Of a stretch of DNA of 19,766 nucleotides, positions 1 through 7,860 are shown one piece after another (within the stretch, counting starts at the first letter, position 1; each line of letters starts with the position of its first letter). The position numbers and the translations under genes are program-made. The DNA comes from an uncultured Sphingomonas sp. Its GTDB lineage: Bacteria > Pseudomonadota > Alphaproteobacteria > Sphingomonadales > Sphingomonadaceae. The notes under the pieces were generated by a model, which worked only from the letters and a program-made list of their open reading frames with translations, had not been told where the DNA came from and did not search any database. The DNA is taken from NCBI GenBank assembly GCA_946886645.1, contig CAMPIY010000010.1, positions 1 to 19,766 of the forward strand, in the 5' to 3' direction.

Positions 1-330
1 GACCTGGTCCGGCTGGTGGAGGAAATCGCCGAGCGGGAGGCGCCGGGGTCCGCGGTTCGCGCCCGTATCTCCGGCGAGGCGTTCCTTACGCCGCCGGGCG
101 AGCTCTACGACGTCGTGGTTTCTGCCATTCGCGAGGAAACCGGTATCGAGCCCGAACTATCGACCAGCGGCGGCACGTCGGACGGCCGCTTCCTGATCAA
201 GCTTTGCCCGGTGGTTGATTTCGGATTGCCCAACGCCAGCATGCACAAGGTCGGCGAACATGCGGCGGTCGAGGACGTAAGGACGCTCAGCCGGATTTAC
301 GGTCGGATCCTGACGAAACTGCTCGGTTAG
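1..330 (+). CDS. dapE: Succinyl-diaminopimelate desuccinylase, C-terminal part (5' end outside window)
   Basis: The reading frame is open from base 1 and ends at TAG 328-330, so only the last 109 residues are visible. The piece carries the DapE C-terminal hallmarks: STSGGTSDGRF, then CPVVDFGLPNASMHKVGEH. The histidine of the MHK motif matches the second-zinc ligand of M20-family DapE enzymes. The family hydrolyses N-succinyl-LL-2,6-diaminopimelate to succinate and LL-diaminopimelate in the cytoplasm, supplying lysine and the peptidoglycan cross-linking amino acid. The gene ends tail-to-tail with the GGDEF-EAL gene, the two stop codons overlapping by 4 nt, and no terminator hairpin separates them. 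The catalytic-domain metal ligands lie upstream of the window and cannot be checked. Confidence 0.93.
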   Translation, partial: DLVRLVEEIAEREAPGSAVRARISGEAFLTPPGELYDVVVSAIREETGIEPELSTSGGTSDGRFLIKLCPVVDFGLPNASMHKVGEHAAVEDVRTLSRIYGRILTKLLG

Positions 331-2051
331 GCGACGCTGCGCGATCCCCGGTCGGCGTTTTGCGTCCACTCGAGGAATTCTTCCTCGAACATCGGCTGGG
401 CGAAGACGAAGCCCTGAACCGTGTCGCAGCCCATGGCGCGAAGGATGTCGGCCTGGGCGGAGTTTTCGACCGCCTCGGCAACGACCCCCGCACCGACGCC
501 CTTGATCAGCTGGACCACCGCCTGGATCACGACCCGCGCCTTCTCGCTGGTCTCGATATCGGCGATCAGCGAGGGGTCCAGCTTGACCCGGTCGAGCGGC
601 ATTGCGCGCAGCCGGGCCAGGTTGGAATAGCCGGTGCCGAAATCGTCGATGGCGATCCACGCTCCGTCGCGGCGGAGCGCGGCGATCTCGGACAGCACGA
701 ATTCCGAACATTCCATCGCCGCCGATTCGGTGAATTCCAGCTCGATCATTGACAGTGGAACGCCGGCGTCGGCGAAGGTCGCCCGCATCCGCTGGAAGAA
801 GTCGGCGCGGTCGAGCTGGCGTGGGCTGACGTTGAAGGCGATGCGCCGGTCGATGCCTTGAGACTGCCACTCGGTCAGCATCGACGCGACTTCGGCAATG
901 ACCCAGTCGCCGATCTCGGCAATGATCCCGGTCTGCTCGGCGATGGGAATGAAGGTTCCGGGCAGCCGCATTCCCTCGCGGGGATGGTTCCAGCGAAGAA
1001 GCGCCTCGGCGCCGCTGACTTCTCCGGTGGCGAAGCTCAGTTGCGGCTGCAGCGCCAACAGGAATTCGCCGCGCTGAACCGCTTCGCTGAGCGCGGCCTC
1101 GGTATCGACCTTGCGCTGATGCTCCGCCGCCAGCTCTTCGCTGAACAGGCAATAGCGTCCGCCACCGGCATTCTTCGCCTGGTACATGGCGATGTCGGCG
1201 GCGCGCATCAGGGATTCGATCGCGACGCCATGCTCCGGGCTCAGCGCGACGCCGACCGAAGCGCCGATGTCCATGCTGTGCCCGTGAAGCTCGAATGGCT
1301 CCGAGATGGCGAGTGCAATCCGGCGGGCAACCCGCTCGGCATCCGCCGCCGTCTCGATTTCGGGGAAGAAGATGGTGAACTCGTCGCCGGCGAGGCGGGC
1401 GAGAAGCGGCCGACCGGCCTGCGCTTCACCGATTTCCGCCGTGACGACTACCCGCAAGCGGTTGGCGACCATGATCAGCAACTGATCGCCGCGCGCATGA
1501 CCGAGGCTGTCATTGACGTTCTTGAACCGGTCCAGGTCGACGAACAGCATCGCCGCCATCGTCTCGGGCGCACGAGCCGCAAGCAGCTTGTCGGCCTCGG
1601 CGCGGAAATGGAGGCGGTTGGGAAGCGAGGTTACCGGATCGTACATGCCCAAAGCGTGGGCATTTTCGATCGAGGCGCGAACTTCCGCGAACAGGCTGTC
1701 CACGGCGGTCGCGAGCTTGGGCATATTCTCGCGGACGGCCTTTGGCGTAGGGCTGGTCAAATCCCCCTGCTCGACCGCAAGCAACCGCTCGCCAAGCGCC
1801 GACAAGGCGCGGGCGCTGCGGCTGTTGGGCCGTTCCGAAGCGATGTAGCTGATCATCAGGCAGAACAAGCCCGCGACGATCGACGCGATAACCTTTTCGT
1901 TGAAGCTGGTGATGGTCAGGAAAGCCAGCAGGGAAAAGACGAACGACGCAATGCCTGCCGCACCCGACAGGATCGCGTTGCTGACCTTTTGCGCCGTACC
2001 TTCCTTCAGCCTGGAAATCTGCCTGCCCCTTGCCGCCAACCGCTTAGTCAC
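327..2051 (-). CDS. Membrane-anchored GGDEF-EAL protein (c-di-GMP turnover; probable phosphodiesterase)
   Basis: The protein has 574 residues. Two hydrophobic segments (about 27-48 and 53-71) form a short N-terminal membrane hairpin. A linker of about 60 residues follows, then a GGDEF domain (about 136-305) and an EAL domain (about 325-560). The GGDEF signature reads AGDEF (221-225), and there is no RxxD inhibitory site upstream of it. The EAL domain looks catalytically complete: EAL at 349-351, N407 in FNVSPRQL, E437 in ELEFTES, the DDFGTGYSNL loop at 469-478, K490, E526 and Q546. By family knowledge it should hydrolyse c-di-GMP, with the GGDEF half either GTP-sensing or weakly active; that is inference. 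No PAS, GAF or other sensor domain is seen. The start is GTG at 2051 with only a weak ribosome site, so a start slightly inside is possible. It lies 53 nt downstream of the Smr gene and is probably the last gene of that cluster. Confidence 0.93.
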   Translation of the reverse strand: MTKRLAARGRQISRLKEGTAQKVSNAILSGAAGIASFVFSLLAFLTITSFNEKVIASIVAGLFCLMISYIASERPNSRSARALSALGERLLAVEQGDLTSPTPKAVRENMPKLATAVDSLFAEVRASIENAHALGMYDPVTSLPNRLHFRAEADKLLAARAPETMAAMLFVDLDRFKNVNDSLGHARGDQLLIMVANRLRVVVTAEIGEAQAGRPLLARLAGDEFTIFFPEIETAADAERVARRIALAISEPFELHGHSMDIGASVGVALSPEHGVAIESLMRAADIAMYQAKNAGGGRYCLFSEELAAEHQRKVDTEAALSEAVQRGEFLLALQPQLSFATGEVSGAEALLRWNHPREGMRLPGTFIPIAEQTGIIAEIGDWVIAEVASMLTEWQSQGIDRRIAFNVSPRQLDRADFFQRMRATFADAGVPLSMIELEFTESAAMECSEFVLSEIAALRRDGAWIAIDDFGTGYSNLARLRAMPLDRVKLDPSLIADIETSEKARVVIQAVVQLIKGVGAGVVAEAVENSAQADILRAMGCDTVQGFVFAQPMFEEEFLEWTQNADRGSRSVA

Positions 2052-2104
2052 GGGTCCACGCGAAACAGACCTAAACAGGTGAGGTTAAAAAATGGTGGAA
2101 GCGC

Positions 2105-2626
2105 CTAGCTGCGGCGAAGGATTATGTAGAGGCTTCCGCCGCCTCCGTGGCGTCGATGGGCACCCCTGACGGCGGCGATGCGCGAAGAGTGGCGGGAAAC
2201 CGCCAGCCAGTCGTGAACAGCGGCGCGAATCCGGCCCCGTTCCAGCGGCGGTTCGCCCTTTCGCTCATGGCCGGTAATCAGAAGCAACACGCGGTCGCCG
2301 GAAGCAATGGCCCGCTCGAGCGCCCGGTCGATCGCCTCCCATGCGCGGTCGAGGCTGTGGCCATGAAGATCGAGCGTGCGGTCCGGATCGACCCTGCCCG
2401 ACCGCAAGCGCCGGTCCCAGCCGCCGTCCAGCGTCGCCTGATGGTGGGCCATGCGCGATGGCGCCGGGCCGACGCTGGCGCGAGGTGCCGGTACTCGGCC
2501 CTTGGGCGACGCCGGATCGACTAGAGGCAGCGCCTCGGATTGATCCCCGGCGTCGCGCGACAGCGGACGGATCGTCGCTGTGACCTTCGCCCAAAGGGCG
2601 GCTTCTTCAGGGGAGAGCTTGCGCAC
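2105..2626 (-). CDS. Smr (small MutS-related) domain protein
   Basis: This 173-residue protein has a poorly conserved, Pro/Arg-rich N-terminal half starting with MRKLSPEEAALWAKVTATIR, a common opening in alphaproteobacterial Smr proteins. A C-terminal Smr domain follows (about 80-173). The domain shows LDLHGH (85-90), the LLLITGHERKGE strand-turn (114-125) and the RGAHRRHGGGGSLYIILRR end (154-172). Smr domains are known as nuclease domains in MutS2 and ribosome-rescue SmrB proteins, but the target of stand-alone alphaproteobacterial Smr proteins is not settled, so no specific role is assigned. The start codon overlaps the 3' end of mltA by 20 nt, indicating translational coupling. The initiating ATG was chosen because the conserved N-terminal motif begins there. 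Confidence 0.9.
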   Translation of the reverse strand: MRKLSPEEAALWAKVTATIRPLSRDAGDQSEALPLVDPASPKGRVPAPRASVGPAPSRMAHHQATLDGGWDRRLRSGRVDPDRTLDLHGHSLDRAWEAIDRALERAIASGDRVLLLITGHERKGEPPLERGRIRAAVHDWLAVSRHSSRIAAVRGAHRRHGGGGSLYIILRRS

Positions 2627-3791
2627 GTGCCACCGTGCCCTTGGGCAGCAGGATCAGCGCCTGGCCCTTGCCGGACATGCCCCCGGCGGTCGCTTCGGCC
2701 GCCGCACCGGCGCCCCAGAAGGTGTCGAACCGGTTGGCGCCCTTGATCGCCCCGCCCGTGTCCTGGGCGATCCAGATGCCCGAGGCCTCGGGCCGGTCGA
2801 GGGTGAGGAAAACCGGTGCGCCCAGCGGCACGAATTTGGGATCGGCGGCGACCGTCGATTGCGGCGTAACGGGGACATTCAAAGCTCCTAGGGGTCCGGG
2901 CCCTGTCAGCTCCTTGAAGAAGATATAGCTAAGATTCTCGTGCATCAGCGCCCGGCCCTCGTCCGGATGAGCACGAAGCCAGTTCACGATATCGCGCATG
3001 GTCGCGCCGCCCTGCGGAAGGAGATTCCGTTCCCGGAGCAGCCGCCCGATCGCAACATATTCGCGCCCGTTCTGGCTCGCATAGCCGATCCGCATGACCG
3101 AACCGTCGGGCATGATCAGGCGGCCGGAGCCCTGGATTTGCAGGAAGAACAGGTCGATCGGATCGGCCGCCCAGCCGATCTCCAGGCCGCGATTGGCAAG
3201 GGCGCCGTCGTCAATTTCAGCCCTCGTATAGTAGAGTACGCACGTCCCGGTTTCATCGATCCGGCCCCGGCCTTCCCCGCCGTCGGGACGAGTGCAACGG
3301 GTAAGGTCCGCAGGGACGCCGTAGACAGGTATTTCAAAGCCCGGCTGGCGACTGCGCGATCCACGAATTTCCGGCTCATAATAGCCGGTCGCGAACGCCT
3401 CCCCGGCTCCCACTCGCGCCCATTCGAACCGGTCACGGAAGAAGGCCGATGCATTCGCCAACGGAAGCGATGCGGCCTCCGTGCACAGCGCTCGCCAATC
3501 GGATGCCTGGGTTAGTCCGCTCTGGTCCTGGCGCCGGATGAGCACCGGGCAACTCAGCCGGAATGCGCCGAGTGCCCGCTCCGCCTGCCCGGCCTGCAGC
3601 GTCACTGGCGACGCCAGTACGACGCCAGCCGCCACGGCATTTGCCGGAGGCGGCGGCGGCGGAGGCTGGACCGGTTGGGTCGGCGGCGGCGCCGGCGGCG
3701 TTACCGGGGGTGGCTCGACCGTGCCGCGCGTGGCGCAGGCCGCGACGAGCAGACTTGCGGACAGTGCAAGCGCACGGAAAAGCGGGCTCAC
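2607..3791 (-). CDS. mltA: Membrane-bound lytic murein transglycosylase A (lipoprotein)
   Basis: The 394-residue protein starts at GTG (3789-3791), and the GTGA overlaps the stop of the upstream Tim44-like gene. An N-terminal signal peptide ends in the lipobox LVAAC (Cys19), so it should be lipid-anchored, presumably to the outer membrane. A proline tract (about 27-49) follows as a flexible tether. The MltA core has TGYYEPEIRGS (135-145) and PIDLFFLQIQGSGRL (211-225). The C-terminal 3D domain has FVPLGAPVFL and the DTGGAIKGANRFDTFWG stretch (344-360), where the catalytic aspartate of the family lies (D344 and D356 are candidates). The enzyme cleaves the MurNAc-GlcNAc bond of peptidoglycan, forming a 1,6-anhydro end. 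Its partners in the cluster suggest an envelope-maintenance operon. Confidence 0.95.
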   Translation of the reverse strand: MSPLFRALALSASLLVAACATRGTVEPPPVTPPAPPPTQPVQPPPPPPPANAVAAGVVLASPVTLQAGQAERALGAFRLSCPVLIRRQDQSGLTQASDWRALCTEAASLPLANASAFFRDRFEWARVGAGEAFATGYYEPEIRGSRSRQPGFEIPVYGVPADLTRCTRPDGGEGRGRIDETGTCVLYYTRAEIDDGALANRGLEIGWAADPIDLFFLQIQGSGRLIMPDGSVMRIGYASQNGREYVAIGRLLRERNLLPQGGATMRDIVNWLRAHPDEGRALMHENLSYIFFKELTGPGPLGALNVPVTPQSTVAADPKFVPLGAPVFLTLDRPEASGIWIAQDTGGAIKGANRFDTFWGAGAAAEATAGGMSGKGQALILLPKGTVARAQALP

Positions 3792-4447
3792 TCTTCCTCG
3801 TCGGTTTCGACGAGCAGCCAGTTCGGGTCGCGCGACGCGGTGTCGCGGCGGAAGGTCCAGCGATCGCGAGTCTGCACTGCGTCCGACAGCGATCCGGCAA
3901 CGACATCCCCTGCCGCATTGCGGGTCACTGCCGCGATGTCGGCCTCGAACCGCACGGTAACCAGCGCGACGCTCCGGTCGAGTTCCGCGCCGACGACCAG
4001 TGCCTGGTCGATGGCGACGAGCCGGTTGTCGAGGACCAGGCCATCCTTGGAACGCTGCTCGACCGCGCCCGAGAAAGTCTCGAACACATGGTCGTCGACA
4101 TAGGGGCGCATCTCGTCGAGGTCGCCCTTCCAGAATGATTCGAGGATCAGGCGATAGGCGCCCTTCGACCCTTCCAGGAACTTCGCCACGTCGAACGACG
4201 GATCGGCTGCTAGCAGCGCGCGGACGCCAGGACCGGCGGTCGGCAGATAGGCCATGTCGTCCGGTTCGGCTGCGGCTGGCACCGGACCGGTCCGCTGGGT
4301 CGCGCGCGGGTCGATTCGCGCTTCGGCCTGATCGGGATCGGCCGGCTTCAGAATCGGCTGCTCATGGCCGGTCCGCTCTCCCAGAACGCTATAGAGGCGA
4401 AGGCCGATGAACAGGGCGACTAGGGCGAGGATGACGATGGCAGTCAA
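3788..4447 (-). CDS. Tim44/TimA-domain membrane protein
   Basis: The frame is open up to a TTG at 4498, but the chosen start is TTG at 4445-4447. This has a GGA ribosome site 6 nt upstream and puts a single transmembrane helix (TAIVILALVALFIGLRLYSVLG) at the very N-terminus, as is usual for the family; the 4498 start would add 17 unconserved-looking residues. A variable linker follows, ending near the residues YLPTAG. The Tim44-like domain then begins around FDVAKFLEGSKGAYRLILESFWKGD and includes the segment DLDEMRPYVDDHVFETF. The C-terminus is WTFRRDTASRDPNWLLVETDEEE. Related alphaproteobacterial proteins are inner-membrane proteins facing the cytoplasm or periplasm, named by homology to mitochondrial Tim44; their function in bacteria is largely unknown. 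It is the first gene of the tim44-mltA-smr cluster and is divergent from secB, with which it shares a control region of about 190 bp. Confidence 0.85.
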   Translation of the reverse strand: MTAIVILALVALFIGLRLYSVLGERTGHEQPILKPADPDQAEARIDPRATQRTGPVPAAAEPDDMAYLPTAGPGVRALLAADPSFDVAKFLEGSKGAYRLILESFWKGDLDEMRPYVDDHVFETFSGAVEQRSKDGLVLDNRLVAIDQALVVGAELDRSVALVTVRFEADIAAVTRNAAGDVVAGSLSDAVQTRDRWTFRRDTASRDPNWLLVETDEEE

Positions 4448-4641
4448 AATGAATCCGTTCCAAATGGGGCAATCCGGGCCCCAACATAATGCGGACAACG
4501 CTTGGATTCAAAGGGCGCTCCATCGCGTCCGCGCGGCATTGCGCCGCGTCCAACCGGCTGCTAGTCGCTCGGCCCAAGCTGGCGGCGCCTTTCGGGCGCT
4601 CCGTGCCCCCGTCAACTTCGCATATATTTTAAGGATACTTC
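4448..4641. promoter_or_regulatory. Divergent intergenic region between the Tim44-like gene and secB
   Basis: This 194-bp stretch must hold promoters for both the minus-strand tim44-mltA-smr cluster and plus-strand secB. An AT-rich patch, catatattttaagg, sits at 4621-4634. It includes the secB ribosome site AAGGA, six bases before the ATG, and is too close to the start codon to be a convincing -10 box. A short inverted repeat (cgcggc / gccgcg) lies at about 4530-4550, and a GATTC (GANTC) site is at 4505-4509. No clear -35/-10 pair could be assigned by eye on either strand. Confidence 0.4.
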
Positions 4642-5166
4642 ATGGCCGACGATAGCAACAATGTCCTGCCGGAAGGCCTTGGCGATGACGGTTCGGCCGG
4701 ACCGCAGGTCGCGACGATTGCACAATATATCAAGGACTTGTCAGCCGAGAGTCCGTCGTCGCCACAGGTATTCCAGTGGCAGGTCCAGCCGTCGCTGGAC
4801 GTGCAGTTCGGCCTCAACGCCGAAAAGGTTGGCGACGACATCCACGAAATCACTCTGAAGGTCGAGGTGGCTGCCAAGTCCGACAACGGCACGCACTTCA
4901 TCGTCGATTTGACCTACGGCGGCCTGTTCGGTTTCCGGAACATCCCCGAAGATGCTCTTGGGCCGTTCCTTCTGGTCGAAGGCCCGCGCCTTCTGTTCCC
5001 GTTCGCACGGCAGATCGTGGCGGAAGCCGTGCAGAATCTCGGGTTCCCGCCCTTGCTTCTCGACCCGATCGACTTCGGCGCCGCCTATATGGCGCAGCTG
5101 GACGCACAGCAGCAGGCGCAAGGCCAGCCCGGCGGCGACGGCGAGCCGCCCGTCGGCCACGCCTGA
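4642..5166 (+). CDS. secB: Protein-export chaperone SecB
   Basis: This 174-residue protein matches the SecB fold. It contains IAQYIKDLSAESP (26-38), the central strands SLDVQFGLNAEK and HEITLKVEVAAK, then HFIVDLTYGGLFGFRNIP, and GPRLLFPFARQIVAEAVQNLGFPP with LLLDPIDFGAAY. These are SecB signature blocks. The tetramer binds unfolded preproteins in the cytoplasm and hands them to SecA. The acidic/Gly-rich first 20 residues and the Gln/Gly/Pro-rich tail after about 150 are variable and typical of alphaproteobacterial SecB. The ATG at 4642 is preceded by AAGGA with 6-nt spacing. It is followed after 22 nt by murJ, so co-transcription is likely. Confidence 0.97.
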   Translation: MADDSNNVLPEGLGDDGSAGPQVATIAQYIKDLSAESPSSPQVFQWQVQPSLDVQFGLNAEKVGDDIHEITLKVEVAAKSDNGTHFIVDLTYGGLFGFRNIPEDALGPFLLVEGPRLLFPFARQIVAEAVQNLGFPPLLLDPIDFGAAYMAQLDAQQQAQGQPGGDGEPPVGHA

Positions 5167-5188
5167 CGCCAGGCGCGGCCCAGAGCCC

Positions 5189-6751
5189 ATGAACCTCGTC
5201 AAGGCGACGGGCACGATCGGCGGCCTGACCCTGGTCAGCCGCATCGCGGGTTTCGGCCGCGAAATGCTCATGTCCCGGGTGATGGGCGCGAGTTGGCAGG
5301 CCGACGCGTTTTTCGTCGCGTTCCGTCTCCCCAACACCTTCCGTCGGCTGTTCGGCGAGGGCGCCTTCTCCGCCGGCTTCGTCCCGCTCTACGCGCAGCG
5401 CCTGCAGGGCGAGAATGGGCAGGCCGAAGCCAAGCATTTTTCCGAGGAAGTGCTTGCGGTCTTCGTCCCCACGCTGATCATTTTCACGCTGGTGTTCGAG
5501 ATCATCATGGGACCGTTCGTGTTCCTGATCTCGGGCTATCAGGGCGAAAAGCTGACGCTCGCCACCTTCCTGACGCAGATCACCTTTCCCTATCTGCTGC
5601 TGATCAGCCTGGTTTCGCTATTCTCCGGCATCCTTAATAGCCTGGCGCGCTTTACTGCGGCGGCGTTCGCCCCTGCCCTCCTCAACCTCGCCATGTTGAC
5701 CGCCCTGATCTTCGTGCCGGTGGGCGGCACGACCACGGCAATTGCGCTAAGCATTGCGGTGACAGCGGGCGGAGTGCTTCAGCTCGGGTTGCTGGTTATC
5801 GCCTGCAAGCGAGCCGGAATCGTGCTCAAGTTCCGGCGGCCGCGCATGACACCTGGAGTCCGGCAGTTCGTCCGCGTCGTCATCCCTGCCACGCTGGGCG
5901 CGGGCGTCTATCAGATCAGCGCCTTCATCGACACATTCTTCCTCGCCCGGCTCGAGACCGGATCGCTCAGCTATTTCAACTATGCCGACCGCCTCAACCA
6001 GCTTCCGTTGGGCGTGATCGGCGCGGCGCTTGGAACCGCCATCCTGCCGCAGGTGAGCCGCTACGTCGGCGCGGGCGAGCCGCAGAAGGCCGCCAATGTC
6101 CAGGCACAGGCAGCAGAGCTGGCGATGCTGCTGTGCCTGCCTGCCGCGCTTGCCCTTTCGGTCGCATCGGGACCGCTGATTTCGGCACTGTTCGAGGGCG
6201 GGCGCTTTACCGCGCAAGACGCATCCATCACCGCAATGACGCTGGCCATCATTGTCATGGGGCTTCCCGCCTATGTATTGGTGAAGGTGCTGACGCCCGG
6301 ATTTTATTCGAGGCAGGACACGGCGACTCCCGTGAAGACCGCGGGCGTCACGCTTATCGCCAATGTGCTTCTCAACTTCGCGCTCATTCCCCCCTTCGGA
6401 ATCGCCGGGCTCGCGGCGGCAATCGCCATCTGCTCCTGGCTCAATTGCGTAATGCTGTATGTCATCCTGCACCGGCGCGGCCATTTCCGGATTGAAGGCT
6501 GGCTCGCGGCGCGGATCGCCAAGCAGCTACTGGCAGGCCTGGCGATGGCAGCGGCCCTATGGCTGGTGAAGAGCCAGTTGGCCGGCTTCTTCGCCGGGTC
6601 GGTCGGGCATCGCCTTATCGGCGTTGGCGCGCTCATCGGGGCGGGCCTTGCGGTCTATTTCCCGATCGTCTGGCTGATCGGCGGAATGGGTAAGGAAGAT
6701 ATACAGGCGCTGCTCAGGCGGCGCGGCAAGGCGGGGAGCGATTCCGTATGA
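5189..6751 (+). CDS. murJ: Lipid II flippase MurJ
   Basis: The protein has 520 residues from ATG 5189. The same frame is open far upstream through secB, but the conserved N-terminus MNLVKATGTIGGLTLVSRI begins here. MOP-superfamily MurJ signatures are clear: DAFFVAFRLPNTFRRLFGEGAFSAGFVP (about 39-66, with the essential arginines), LNQLPLGVIGAALGTAILPQ, and GFYSRQDTATPVKTAG in the second half. Hydrophobicity fits the usual 14 transmembrane helices. It moves undecaprenyl-PP-MurNAc-pentapeptide-GlcNAc across the inner membrane for peptidoglycan synthesis. The stop overlaps the trpS start by 4 nt (ATGA), so translation is coupled. The murJ–trpS pairing is common in alphaproteobacteria. Confidence 0.96.
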   Translation: MNLVKATGTIGGLTLVSRIAGFGREMLMSRVMGASWQADAFFVAFRLPNTFRRLFGEGAFSAGFVPLYAQRLQGENGQAEAKHFSEEVLAVFVPTLIIFTLVFEIIMGPFVFLISGYQGEKLTLATFLTQITFPYLLLISLVSLFSGILNSLARFTAAAFAPALLNLAMLTALIFVPVGGTTTAIALSIAVTAGGVLQLGLLVIACKRAGIVLKFRRPRMTPGVRQFVRVVIPATLGAGVYQISAFIDTFFLARLETGSLSYFNYADRLNQLPLGVIGAALGTAILPQVSRYVGAGEPQKAANVQAQAAELAMLLCLPAALALSVASGPLISALFEGGRFTAQDASITAMTLAIIVMGLPAYVLVKVLTPGFYSRQDTATPVKTAGVTLIANVLLNFALIPPFGIAGLAAAIAICSWLNCVMLYVILHRRGHFRIEGWLAARIAKQLLAGLAMAAALWLVKSQLAGFFAGSVGHRLIGVGALIGAGLAVYFPIVWLIGGMGKEDIQALLRRRGKAGSDSV

Positions 6752-7758
6752 CCGGGCAACCGAAGCGCGTCGTCTCCGGTATCCAGCCGACCGGCAACCT
6801 GCACCTCGGCAATCTGCTGGGCGCTATCCTTCGCTGGGTGAGAATGCAGGATGAAACGGAATGCCTTTTCTTCCTTGCCGACCTCCACGCGCTGACCGTC
6901 GATATCGATCCGGCGACGCTGCGCGCCAATGTGCGCGAGATGGCGGCCGCGCTTATCGCCAGCGGCATCGATCCGGCGAAATCGACCCTCTTCTGCCAGA
7001 GTGACGTTCCCGCCCATGCGGAGCTTACCTGGATACTTAGCGGCACCGCCCGCATGGGCTGGCTCAACCGTATGACCCAATGGAAGGACAAGGCCGGCAA
7101 GAACCGCGAGGGATCGAGCGTCGGCCTGTTCACCTATCCCGTCCTGCAAGCCGCGGACGTGCTGGTCTACAAGGCGACCCATGTTCCGGTCGGAGAGGAT
7201 CAGAAGCAGCATATCGAGCTGGCCCGCGACATCGCGCTGAAGTTCAACAACGACTTCGATGTTGAGCTATTCATCGCGCCGGAACCCTATATCGGAGGCG
7301 GCACTGCGGCGCGGGTCATGAGCCTGCGCGATGGCACTTCCAAAATGTCGAAATCCGACCCGTCGGAAGCGAGCCGGATCCATCTGACCGACAGCGACGA
7401 CGAGATCGCCCAGAAAATCCGCAAGGCGAAAACCGACCCGGAGCCGCTTCCGGACGATCCGGCCAAGCTCGACGAGCGCCCGGAGGCCAAAAATCTGGTC
7501 GGGATCATGGCCGCCATTACGGAGGTCACCCCTGAACAGGTGCTGGCGCAATTCGCAGGGCAGGGATTCGGTGCGTTCAAGCCTGCGCTCGCCGACGCCG
7601 CAATTGCCCTCCTTGCGCCGCTGCGCGAACGGCTAATCGAGCTTCGTCGGGACGAAGCGGTGCTCGATGCAATTCTGACCGCCGGTGCGGAAAAGGCCGC
7701 CGGACTGGCCGCGCCGACGCTCGCGGAAGCCTATCGGGCTGTGGGCCTGCGCCGATAG
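6748..7758 (+). CDS. trpS: Tryptophanyl-tRNA synthetase
   Basis: This 336-residue class Ic aminoacyl-tRNA synthetase has the normal bacterial length. The HIGH-type signature is PTGNLHLGN (14-22), and the KMSKS loop is intact at 199-203. The TrpRS-typical tracts FLADLHALTV, LTWILSGTARMGWLNRMTQWKDK, YPVLQAADVLVYKATHVPVGEDQKQH and the C-terminal ELRRD helix are present. It charges tRNA-Trp with tryptophan using ATP in the cytoplasm. The ATG overlaps the murJ stop by 4 nt. No tRNA-like leader or attenuator is visible, consistent with expression from the secB-murJ promoter. Confidence 0.98.
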   Translation: MTGQPKRVVSGIQPTGNLHLGNLLGAILRWVRMQDETECLFFLADLHALTVDIDPATLRANVREMAAALIASGIDPAKSTLFCQSDVPAHAELTWILSGTARMGWLNRMTQWKDKAGKNREGSSVGLFTYPVLQAADVLVYKATHVPVGEDQKQHIELARDIALKFNNDFDVELFIAPEPYIGGGTAARVMSLRDGTSKMSKSDPSEASRIHLTDSDDEIAQKIRKAKTDPEPLPDDPAKLDERPEAKNLVGIMAAITEVTPEQVLAQFAGQGFGAFKPALADAAIALLAPLRERLIELRRDEAVLDAILTAGAEKAAGLAAPTLAEAYRAVGLRR

Positions 7759-7860
7759 AGTTGAGTCGCGAAGCCGACGTCCGCGCTTCATCGCCTATTC
7801 AGCACGGTTCATGATATATTCCCGGCCTACTTCGGTTCTTCCGACTCGGGATGTAAGACA
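7759..7860 (+). promoter_or_regulatory. Upstream region of the lipoprotein gene
   Basis: This 102-bp gap follows trpS. An AT-rich tatatt lies at 7815-7820 inside otherwise GC-rich DNA and could be a -10 element, but no good -35 hexamer stands 16-18 bp before it. GANTC sites occur at 7763-7767 and 7843-7847. The assignment as a promoter rests mostly on position. Confidence 0.3.

Noticed and set aside
157..1152. Minus-strand 331-codon open frame overlapping dapE and the GGDEF-EAL gene
   Set aside because: It is in a different frame of the EAL gene, Arg-rich and without domains. It would also run antisense through dapE.
858..2108. Long plus-strand open frame opposite the GGDEF-EAL gene
   Set aside because: It is an antisense shadow in GC-rich codon-biased DNA. 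It shows no recognisable domain, while the minus strand has complete GGDEF and EAL motifs.
4621..4634. Tatatt as the secB -10 box
   Set aside because: It lies too close to the ribosome site and start codon; a transcript from it would lose the AAGGA, and no -35 is seen.
4952..5188. N-terminal extension of murJ into secB
   Set aside because: The frame is open, but the extension is Arg/Ser-rich and unlike MurJ. The conserved N-terminus begins at ATG 5189.
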